Below, piece after piece: positions 37,611-49,657 of a stretch of DNA of 64,000 nucleotides. A program made the translations under genes and the position numbers. Origin of the DNA: Nymphaea colorata (lineage: Eukaryota; Streptophyta; Magnoliopsida; Nymphaeales; Nymphaeaceae). How positions within the stretch are numbered: the stretch's first letter is position 1; every line of letters starts with the position of its first letter. The stretch lies in contig NC_045143.1 in NCBI RefSeq assembly GCF_008831285.2, positions 24,618,302-24,682,301 on the forward strand, written 5' to 3'. Under the pieces are notes generated by a model, which saw only the letters and a program-made list of their open reading frames with translations, was not told the origin of the DNA and did no database searches.

Positions 37611-38642
37611 TTAGAAATGGATGGCACGGCCAAGAAAATCAGACCATGGAGGGAGATGGTGCTAAAAAGTTTGAGGTAGAGGACAAGGAAGGTCGCCACT
37701 TGACACTGGTACCTTTTGTTAGTAATATTCATTAGTGCCATGATGACAACATTATTCAAAGAAGGATTGTTGCACTTCAACTTGCGCATTGGTGATCATT
37801 TGTTTGCAACATAAAAAATTGGCTCTCGTGAATTCAAAGCGGAGAGTAGTCACCTGCTAGCCCCTTGTCATCCTGTTGTATCAACCCTTTTGGAATACTT
37901 TGACTAGTGTTTGGTTGGCATCTATTTGCTGATTTGAGTGGAATGAACATCTATACCCTATTTTCCAAATAGAACTAAAGGAAATTTAAAAAAATTCATC
38001 CATATAAACAAAAAAACTATTTTATATCTCAAAATTTAAAATTTTAATTCATTCAGCATTTCTAACAAAACTTTGGATACATAAAGAAAATTGAAAACTC
38101 ACAACATATTATAATACTGGAAAATTGCTGCTTTCAATGTCTATCGTTGAGCTTGATGATACAAGGATGCCCTAATGTACAATCGATACTTGATTTTTGA
38201 GTTCACTTTTATTCTTTTCCAAAATAAGACACAAGGAAACAGACCTTTTATAATTTTTTTATATACAAACTTTTTTGTATTCAATATTAAAAATATCAAT
38301 ATTATGTCTGACAAGAAATAATTGCACAATATATTAAAAACTTTGTTACTTGTGAAAAAATCAAGAAAAATTTGTATTATATCTACATCTATGTTAAAAT
38401 ATGTGTCAAATTTGGACAGTGAAATTTGACTTCATTGCCTAAGTTCCCATCGCCTGGAACATCGCTCAACCCTATCGGGTGCCAGCCCTACTGCTTTGTC
38501 CAGTCTCAGCGGCGAACTTCCTCGTTTCAGCAAGTAATCTCTTACTGTTTTATCCTCCGCTACTGTTGTTGTGTTGTTGTTGTTGCGCCTGGGTGTCACA
38601 AGCATCTCTCCTTGTTGTTGGTGGTTATATCATTGCTTTGAG
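37611..38642. other. No recognisable gene
   Basis: The last 200 bases (GC-richer, GTTGTTGTG-rich) lead directly into the copia gag start and may be its leader. Confidence 0.4.
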
Positions 38643-39050
38643 ATGGCGGATTCATCTTCTTCTACTATAAATACTGGTCATAGTGAGGTTGGGGCTGCTA
38701 GAACTGAATTACCACTATTCGTCTGACCAAAGAAAATTACCTCCAATGGTCTGTTGCAATTATTATGAGGATTGCTGGTCAGGGTAGGATTGCGTATGTT
38801 AATGGGAGGAAGGTTGAACCTGTTGAGACTAGTGCTGCTTGGGACACTTGGTTTCTTGAGGACAACCAAGTCAAAACTTAGATTGTCAATTTCATATCTT
38901 TTGAAATTCAACCCCTTATTCTTCGTAAGAGGACTGCGAGAGATATGTGGGTTATTTTAGAAAAAATGTATAGCCAAAAGAAGAAGATTGTTCGCGTGTA
39001 TCAACTGATGAAAGATGTCTATGCTATACGACAATGAGATCTCTCTATGG
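38643..39050 (+). pseudogene. Ty1-copia Gag remnant
   Basis: From ATG at 38643 (MADSSSSTINTGHSE) the N-terminal block of a copia Gag is readable over several frames: LTKENYLQWSVAIIMRI, GRIAYVNGRK, AAWDTWFLEDNQVKT, then a TAG, then IVNFISFEIQPLIL, ARDMWVILEKMYSQ and YQLMKDVYA. At least one frameshift near 38725 and one stop near 38880 disable it. It ends where the minus-strand pararetroviral block starts. Confidence 0.8.
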
Positions 39051-39152
39051 CAGACTTTTACGTTCTACTCCTAATTCTTTAGGATAGAAAATTTTATCCA
39101 GATTTGCTTGTTGACAAATCTGCATTTATTTTAGTTTTTCCTTTGTCAGGAG

Positions 39153-39518
39153 TTAATTAGTTTCTACACATTTTACTTTTGTAGTTCTCCTTTTCATTAC
39201 TAAGTATTTATCACTTAGTCTGATTTTTCTAGATGGGCCAGAATTTAACTTAATTTTAACAAATTTTTTTATAAGATTTTCAAGTTCCGGACTAGATTTA
39301 GGCTTTTTTAGTTCTTCTAGAATCCTATTATATTTTGTCTCAAGATCTTCTTGTCTTTTAAGGACATAACATAATAACCCAATTACCAAGTTTAAAAGTT
39401 TGGGGTATTCCTTGTCGGATGCACCTGGACCAGAATAGGCAGAAAACCCTTTTGCAACATTAAAACCATTAGTTTTAATTTTAATAGCAATAGGTTTAAT
39501 TATTGCTTCATCTTCCAT
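39153..39518 (-). CDS. Small ORF of pararetroviral block, VAP-like
   Basis: 121 codons. The middle is a predicted coiled coil (LCYVLKRQEDLETKYNRILE) and the C-terminal part is basic (KIKLNSGPSRKIRLSDKY, KRRTTKVK). Coiled coil plus basic tail resembles the virion-associated/DNA-binding small protein of badnavirus- and tungrovirus-like Caulimoviridae. The start overlaps the stop of the preceding ORF by 11 bases. It is intact, but the block ends just beyond it, so no polyprotein follows. The assignment is by layout and composition, not by a named motif. Confidence 0.55.
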   Translation of the reverse strand: MEDEAIIKPIAIKIKTNGFNVAKGFSAYSGPGASDKEYPKLLNLVIGLLCYVLKRQEDLETKYNRILEELKKPKSSPELENLIKKFVKIKLNSGPSRKIRLSDKYLVMKRRTTKVKCVETN

Positions 39519-40119
39519 AACTTAGGACGAGTTTTTCTAGGTTGGTTATCATGTTTTTAATTTTTTCAAGTTTAATGTTTATTTCACTAAACTTGTGATT
39601 CATATTACTTTCTACTAACTTTATTCTTTCTTGAAGATTGAGAGTTTGGCATTTAGGAAACTTATTTAATGATTTTACTAAATCATTAAATTGGGATTTT
39701 TGGTAATCCAAGTTTCCATTTAGGTCTCTTAATAACTTGTTTTTATTTTGTAAAGAACTTGTAATAGAATCAAATACTCTTGTATCTGATTTGTCATTTT
39801 CTTTTAGGTGTTTACCTTTATTTAATGATTTTATTAAATCATTAACTTGGGATTTTTTGTAATCCAAGTTCCCATTTAGGTCTCTTAATAACTTGTTTTT
39901 ATTTTGTAAAGAACTTGCAATAGAATCAAATACTCTTGTATCTGATTTGTCATTTTCTTTTAGGTGTTTACCTAAAGAGATCATTAAATCAATTATTGTG
40001 TTAAAATGAGATTCATTGCTATGAAACTCATGTTGATAGGTTTTTCGAAAATAACATTTGTGAGAAATGTTAGATTGTTTATGTGGTAGGCTAAGGTCTA
40101 AATACTCGAACTTATCCAT
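39508..40119 (-). CDS. ORF of pararetroviral block with internal 52-residue duplication
   Basis: 203 codons, intact. Lysine/asparagine-rich and helical throughout, ending in a likely coiled coil (IKLEKIKNMITNLEKLV). Residues about 51-153 are two tandem copies of a 52-residue unit (GKHLKENDKSDTRVFDSI...), from a 156-base duplication at 39665-39973. It overlaps the upstream ORF by 8 bases (ATGGATAA) and the downstream ORF by 11 bases, the stop/restart layout used by several caulimovirids. I recognise no named domain. A role in virion assembly is inference from position. Confidence 0.5.
   Translation of the reverse strand: MDKFEYLDLSLPHKQSNISHKCYFRKTYQHEFHSNESHFNTIIDLMISLGKHLKENDKSDTRVFDSIASSLQNKNKLLRDLNGNLDYKKSQVNDLIKSLNKGKHLKENDKSDTRVFDSITSSLQNKNKLLRDLNGNLDYQKSQFNDLVKSLNKFPKCQTLNLQERIKLVESNMNHKFSEINIKLEKIKNMITNLEKLVLSYGR
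39665..39973 (-). repeat. 156-base in-frame tandem duplication
   Basis: Units 39665-39820 and 39821-39973 differ at only a few positions. The duplication keeps the reading frame of the 203-codon ORF. Confidence 0.92.
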
Positions 40120-40348
40120 TATGATTAACCTTAGATGAAGTTACGAGATCTTGGTGTCTCTTACCAATTTCTCTATTTTGAATCCAATTTGTTACTTGGA
40201 TTTTATTAGGCTCAGCAAAACTCGAATTTTCGTTGCCTTCTAGAGCATACAAAAATATTTTGTATGTTATGGACTCCAAATACTCAGGGTATTTCTGAGT
40301 TTCAAATTCCAGAGGATCCGAAACCTTTTCCTTGTCGGATCGTGGCAT
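40112..40348 (-). CDS. First small ORF of pararetroviral block
   Basis: 78 codons (start MPRSDKEKVSDPLEFETQ). No known domain. It begins inside the C-terminal part of the dUTPase coding region in another frame (about 47 bases of overlap with the shifted frame) and ends 8 bases into the next ORF. Position fits the first small protein of a badnavirus-like gene order. Low-complexity composition is absent, so it may be a real viral gene. Confidence 0.45.
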   Translation of the reverse strand: MPRSDKEKVSDPLEFETQKYPEYLESITYKIFLYALEGNENSSFAEPNKIQVTNWIQNREIGKRHQDLVTSSKVNHNG

Positions 40349-40774
40349 TGAATTTTTCTACTTCTCTAATTTTGGGAGTAGATATTTTATGTAGGATTAG
40401 CTGAGCAATCCTATCCCTTTTCTTGATAAAGAAATCTTTATGAGAATGGTTAAAGAGGAGAATTTTTACTTCACCTTGTAATCTGCATCAATTACTCCTG
40501 CTCCTACGAGGATTGAGTAATTAAGTGCTAGACCACTTTTAGATGCAATCTGTCCATATGTTCCCTTTGGAACTACTATGGCCAGACCTGTACTAACAAG
40601 AGCTTTTCCTCTTGCAGGAACAACTATGTTGTGGCTACTTTCTAAGTCGTAACCGGCTGCTCTATTCGTCAGCCTAGTTGGCAAAGAAACAGTTGGATCA
40701 AGTCGCTGGATCCTAAAAGCATGTTTTTTCCTTTTATTTAAAAAGGAGTGTATTTTATCAAAGAACTTTTCCAT
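40302..40774 (-). pseudogene. dUTPase of pararetroviral block, frameshifted
   Basis: All five trimeric-dUTPase motifs are present in order: AAGYDLESS (motif 1), GQIASKSGLAL (2), GAGVIDADY (3), then in a second frame RDRIAQLIL (4) and RQGKGFGSSG (5). The first frame (40774-40466, 102 codons) ends in a stop just after motif 3. One base appears lost near 40478 and the second frame closes at 40302. The combined span fits the usual size of about 150 residues. dUTPase hydrolyses dUTP to keep uracil out of DNA. Lysine-rich, AT-rich coding and linkage to the small ORFs suggest it is viral, not the plant's own gene. Whether the shift is decay or programmed cannot be told here. Confidence 0.85.
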
Positions 40775-40817
40775 ACTTAAATGAAGGATTTACTGGATTA
40801 ACCATAAATTTAAGTAT
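40773..40817. repeat. 10-base inverted repeat between head-to-head ORFs
   Basis: ATACTTAAAT (40773-40782) and ATTTAAGTAT (40808-40817) form a perfect inverted repeat with a 25-base loop, between the minus-strand dUTPase start and the plus-strand capsid-like ORF. Confidence 0.75.
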
Positions 40818-40828
40818 AGAACCTTAAG

Positions 40829-41338
40829 ATGGCTCCATACCAAATTGAGCGGGGACCTGGTCACAAAATCCTATCCCTTGAATTGGATCCAATTCTTCTA
40901 GTGGACTATTGGCCTATCTATTTCAGAGACATGAATCTGCATCCCTTCATGCAAAATATTGCATTTAGGATAGGATACATTTGTAAATTTCTAGAAAAGA
41001 ACTGTACAAAAATTAAAATCCAAAAGCAGCTAAAAGGAGACAATTCCTTTTGCAAAAACATTTATACAACTCAGAATTATGGATATAATCCTGAGAAAAG
41101 GAAGCCTACTAGGAAAAAGGGTAAAAAGATTGCTTCAAAATCTAAACCCAGAAAACCTAGTAAGAAATACTTTTTGAGAAAATCAAAAAGCAAAGCTCCA
41201 TACTTAAACAAGGGCAAACATGTCCTTCCTTTTATGTGTACTGCACAAGACTATGTCTTTGAATGCAATTTGATAGCACAAGACAACAACACAAGACATC
41301 AGCCTCGTTTTAAGAAAAGCCTTTATAATACAAACTGA
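40829..41338 (+). pseudogene. Caulimovirid capsid C-terminal fragment
   Basis: 169 codons. After an unassigned start, residues 50-90 (GYICKFLEKNC, SFCKNIYTTQNYGYNP) lead into a strongly basic stretch (KRKPTRKKGKKIASKSKPRK, then KKYFLRKSKSKAPYLNKGKH), typical of the nucleic-acid-binding C-terminus of plant pararetrovirus capsid proteins. The CCHC zinc knuckle expected next is not readable (only scattered C and H residues remain), and no protease or polymerase follows. It faces away from the dUTPase block, so the locus is rearranged: functional caulimovirids code on one strand. Confidence 0.6.
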
Positions 41339-41390
41339 TTGTGAAGCTATTGTTAAGTTTGATTCAAGGTTGCTCTAGAATATATATATA

Positions 41391-41439
<49 letters not shown>

Positions 41440-42023
41440 TCACCGACAATGATGGCAGCTGTCTCCACCCTGCCATCACAAACAAGAACATACTAATGAC
41501 AGGTTGCGCCGTCTCGCTCCAAACCTTGCAACAAGATTACAAAGTAACCAAGAAGGTACCCAAAAGTGTATACCAAGAAGGTACCCAAAAGTGTATGTGC
41601 CAATCTAAAACCTACAACCAACAAAACTATCATCATTAATTACATAACATCAACTTAAATAACATATCCAAAAAGGAGGGAGTTCTACAAACAATTTGTT
41701 TTTGGGAGATCTTCATACTCCATTTCATCAACTGAATGACAAAACAGAATCGCATACACAAAAAGAAAAGAAAGACACACGATCAACAACAGCAGAGAGC
41801 TTTGCACAAACCCAAAAGGGCCAAAATTATATACAAAAAGCAGAAATGATATCGGTAGCATCTAATGCTCAGTTTCAAAAACACAGAATAGGTAGGTGCA
41901 AGTTCATCGAAGAATCTGATAAGTTGATGCCAACATTTCTTGATTTCTATTGAATCCTGATGCAACAAGTCTCTGCACTGAAAACCATCTCACCTTCGAA
42001 GGCACCGATTTTGATAGGATAAC
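41339..42023. other. No recognisable gene; TA/TG microsatellite
   Basis: Microsatellite at 41379-41440. A short direct duplication (AAGAAGGTACCCAAAAGTGTAT) lies at about 41550-41595. No coding sequence recognised. Confidence 0.5.
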
Positions 42024-42210
42024 ACCTTCCCCAGGGACGGAGTAAAAGGTGGGCTGGCAGGGCATAGATTTTTTAAGTTTATACATAATTCTAAAAAGAT
42101 TCATTTAGCCTATATAAAAGCTTGAAAATTTATATTTTTGTTTCTGTCAAATATTTCAAACTATAGTTTGTTGACCTCCCTAAAAAAAATTCCTACCTCC
42201 CTCCTTCACC
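42024..42210. mobile_element. MITE-like GGGGCGGAGCTA family, decayed copy
   Basis: Starts CCAGGGACGGAG and contains the family's TATATAAAAGCTTGAAAATTTATA-like core. The opposite end is not clear. Other copies are at 53817, 55925 and 59030. Confidence 0.45.
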
Positions 42211-43572
42211 TTGTCATCTCTATCCAGAAGAAATAAGGATAAGTGATTCATGACTTAACGAATAACATTCATAATTTCTTGAAGTGGTTGATCATCGAAC
42301 AGGAATGGCCTTCGACCATTTAATCTGTTGTGCCGTAAAACGCGGTTTCCTTCCACTTCAGTTTTTTGCATAGACATGGTTGGCATGCAACTGCCGATCG
42401 AACGAGCGAGCCCTACATGCTCGGGGATGTGTTCCACAAAGACTTTGATTCTCCCTTTGGGTGATCAACTGAACGTTGCCATGCATGTCCGTCTCTTACA
42501 TCTCACGCATTACAATAGCTAGTTTTATTAATCCAACCATATGGATTAAGAATGCTTACATTGTAGATTTTTTAAAATAATCATGAACGTTGGAAGTTAA
42601 ATTGAATTTTTACAAAAATTTAACCTAACATTTCGTAGCTTTCTCTACTCATAAAATTCAATTTAATTAGACCAACAAATTTTTATGAATTTTTTATTCA
42701 AAATTCTGGCACATTACGCATATATTTAGATTTTTAAATGTATAAAAAGGAAAGTTGAGAGGCATGGTTAGAAAACACAATCTAAGGGACTAATCGTGCA
42801 TGTGCAGCTGCGCTTGTGTATTTTTGGTCTGCAGGGTATTATGACAACTATGTGTGTAGCTATAATGGTTACGACGTGTCCTATTATACTTTGAGATGTG
42901 TATTTTTTATCAACATTCTTCGGATCTTAAGTACATATAGTAATATGTATGAGTGTGTACATGTGTGTGTATGTGTGGGCGTGAAGGTAATGTAAAGAGT
43001 TCATTTTTAAAAAAAATATGCTATTTCTAATAAAATGGTAAAAAAAGCCCAAAATCTCCACATCATATAGTTCCAATCACTTTTTTTTTTTCAGTAAGCA
43101 CAGTTTCTCACTACTTTTTGGAGAAGGTTGAAGATCTTACATACAAGGGTCTATTTTTGGTGTTTTGGAGTATGGACCTCCACTGTCTTTTGTTTGCATG
43201 TCTAGTGGCCTTCTTTTGCAACACAGAAAGTTGACATCCCGAGGTTTTGAAACGAAAACTGACCGCCTACTAACTCCCACTTAACCCTTTGACAATCTAT
43301 TCGAGGATTACTACTTTTTTTCTTTTGATTTTTCTTCAAGGCTTTAAACTCCTAAACTGAAGGAAGTGAAAGGATGGTGTTACATTCATCTTGGTGACAT
43401 CGACTTGGCAGTTGGCAACAGTGTTCAGTTCACGAAAATAAAGTGACAGATTCAGATAAAAAATATTCGATCGAAACATGGTCCATTTTCACCTCTACAT
43501 AACGCTTGCATTAATCTCACACCAAATTGTCCTCAATCTGATAAATTTGGATAGCCTTGAAAAAGGTGTAAG
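42211..43572. other. No recognisable gene
   Basis: Short frames at 42255-42522 on both strands, unassigned. Otherwise AT-rich. Confidence 0.5.
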
Positions 43573-44088
43573 GATATAAACAAACGTGCTGGGCAAAGTG
43601 GGAGCTTGTGGCTCTCTCTTTCTCTTTTCTCTCTTCTTGGATTTTTCTATTCAAGTTTGGAAGGACACATCCTTTGGCCTTTCACAGGACACTATTATAC
43701 ATTGCATTCGTGGTCATGTTTGAACGATGGGCAGATTGGGCAAATGATTCACCTCATATATATATATATATATATATATTGCACAAGTAAAGAAAGAGGG
43801 GGGGGGGGGGGGGTGTTTGGGGAGGTTTCGTTCTTCCTTTAGCTGCAGTTCCTCCAGGGACTCGAGATCTAAACCCAGTTTTATGGGCAGGGCAGGTTCT
43901 TGGGTCTTGTGGGTTCTGGATCTAAATCCAACCCTGCTATTTTGGGAAGATATGGATCCAAATCTTGTGGGTCAAGCTAAGAAGAGCCCAAAAATGTTGT
44001 CTTTCTGCTGTCTTCTCCTCCATGGCTATTGTATTGTCCTCCTTTATATACATATAGATATAGGTCTCCCAAAGCAGTAACATGCATG

Positions 44089-44090
<2 letters not shown>

Positions 44091-44162
<72 letters not shown>
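44091..44162. repeat. Compound (AT)n(AG)n microsatellite
   Basis: About 21 AT units followed by about 15 GA units. Confidence 0.9.
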
Positions 44163-44165
<3 letters not shown>

Positions 44166-44229
44166 AGGCCAGTTGAGGCAGGGGATAACTACAATTAATT
44201 ATAATAAAACTTTATAAATATATATATAA

Positions 44230-44385
44230 ATTAATAAAAGAAATTTAAAAAACCAATTATCGGGTCCGAATGGGACTTATTGGGCCCACCCAGGCCGGCT
44301 CGATACATTCCAAGCCCGGGCCCTAGTCAGGCCGAGTAATGGGTACCCGACGGCGGCCCGGCCCGATGCCCAGCCTTAACATAAG
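44230..44385. mobile_element. GC-armed fold-back repeat (GGCCCGG family)
   Basis: AT-rich core followed by an arm with GGGCCCACCCAGGCCGGC and CGGCGGCCCGGCCCGATGCC. The same family, inverted, is at 56690-56990. Confidence 0.5.
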
Positions 44386-44583
44386 GATATGAACAAAGGT
44401 GTCATACCGGGCACAGTGGGAGCATGTGGCTCACTCTCTTTCTCTCTCTCTCTCTCCTTAGATTTTTCTATTCAAGTTTGAAAGGAGACACCCTTTGAAC
44501 ACTCACATGTCACTATTATGCATTGGATTCGTGGTCGTGTTTGAACGAAGGGCAGATTGGCCAAACGGTTTATGTCATATTGC

Positions 44584-48300
<3,717 letters not shown>

Positions 48301-48431
48301 TTAGGCGTCTATAAAAAAAAAAAAGAGTAGAGGATTTTTGTTCTACGTCCACATCGCCCGCTGATTCGGAATCCTCAAGAAGCCACTGAGCGTCGAGCGA
48401 GGCCCACAGGCCAGTGCCGCCGAACGCCCGC

Positions 48432-48582
48432 CCAGTTTCCCTTCGCTTCCCTTTCAAAAACCGAACGACGCGGACTGCAGAAGAAACCGACCAAACAACA
48501 AGCGCCGCGCCGCCTTCATTCTGTATTTCCCTTAGCTTCCCTTTCATAAAATACCGAACGACGGGGACTGAAGAAGGAACCG
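48432..48582. repeat. Two-copy tandem repeat in a GC-rich 5' region
   Basis: TTTCCCTT.GCTTCCCTTTCA and ACCGAACGACG.GGACTG.AGAAG..ACCGAC occur at 48436-48490 and again at 48526-48582, upstream of the VIH-like exon. The surrounding 48340-48920 is GC-rich for this window and looks like a gene's promoter or 5' UTR. Confidence 0.7.
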
Positions 48583-49191
48583 ACAAAAAAAAAAAGAACG
48601 GATTTAATTCCGTCTTGTTTAGAAAAGGATACGAAGGAGGAGCAAGATCGTCGCCTTTTCGTCTCCTCGTCGTCGTCATTTTCTTTTGCCCGAGTAGACC
48701 GTCGTCCGGTCGGCCGTCGTTGGAGAGAGAATTTCAGGCATAGCCGTCTGCAAGAAAAGAAGGAAAGAAAAAGGAAGCTGATCTTTTCCTTTTGTCGTGA
48801 CGCGAGGTCCTTCTTTACCGGCAAGAAAAGGAGACAAAAAGAAACAGAAGGTCTGTAAGTTTTCGTCCATTCGGATTTCATCGTCGTTTCAGTGGCGCTT
48901 GAAGTCTTAGCGGTTTAAGAGAGAGAGAGAGAGAGGAACGTGACGTGGAGGTTTCGTGCTGGAAGCAATGGTCACGTGGTGAGGAGGAGCCGATGAAAAG
49001 GAGCGAGATACTTCCGTTTCTCCTTCGTCCATCTATTGTTTTCATCTGCTTTTTGTGCACAAAGAAGGAAGCCACCAAACAAGCAGCCGGTGAAGAGTAG
49101 GTATTTGGGGTTCGTTTGGCCTAGAAAAAACTCAGACGTAGACGATCGTTATTAGAAAAAACTCAGACGTAGAGGAGAAGAAGAAGACAAT

Positions 49192-49657
49192 ATGGCGGAG
49201 GATAACGGCCTCCTTTCTTCCAAGATTAAGAAGAAGACAATATGGCCTTTCTTCCAAGATTAAGTTCGGAGTGTCCGTCATGGAAAAAAAGGTGAGGCAC
49301 TTTCCCGCTTCTTTTCTCTGCCTACACTATTTTAATGCCACTCAATTTTTTTGTAATTTTTTAAACTGATTGGTTTTTGTAGTTGTATTTACTCAATGTG
49401 ATGGTTTCTAGTTTGTTCCTTACCTATTGCCGATGTGTTGTAGTTCATATGCTGCGTTTTTCTTTTTTATTTTCTAGTTGTGTCTGATGAATCTGATTTT
49501 TTTTTAAAACTTGATTGCGATCTCTATATTTGAATCTTCGATCATTGCATGCCTTCTTATTCAAGACTTTTATCATTTCATCTTTGAGTTAACAAAGGTG
49601 CTTTCGGCTCCCATGCATCAAATTTTGGAGAGATTGGAAGCGTTTGGTGAATTTGAG
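49192..49657 (+). pseudogene. VIH: PPIP5K/VIH kinase 5' fragment, broken
   Basis: Exon 1 (49192-49291) starts MAEDNGLLSSKIK and should run on as KFGVSVMEKK, the conserved N-terminal start of the ATP-grasp kinase domain of diphosphoinositol pentakisphosphate kinases. A 34-base tandem duplication (AAGAAGACAATATGG... through CCAAGATTAAG) interrupts it and shifts the frame to an early stop. Exon 2 (49598-49657) reads VLSAPMHQILERLEAFGEFE between AG and GT sites. The next exon (the ..HFGDK.ILE region) is not found in the following 14 kb. The enzyme makes inositol pyrophosphates used in phosphate sensing. This is a truncated copy of the gene start with its GC-rich 5' region. Confidence 0.8.
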
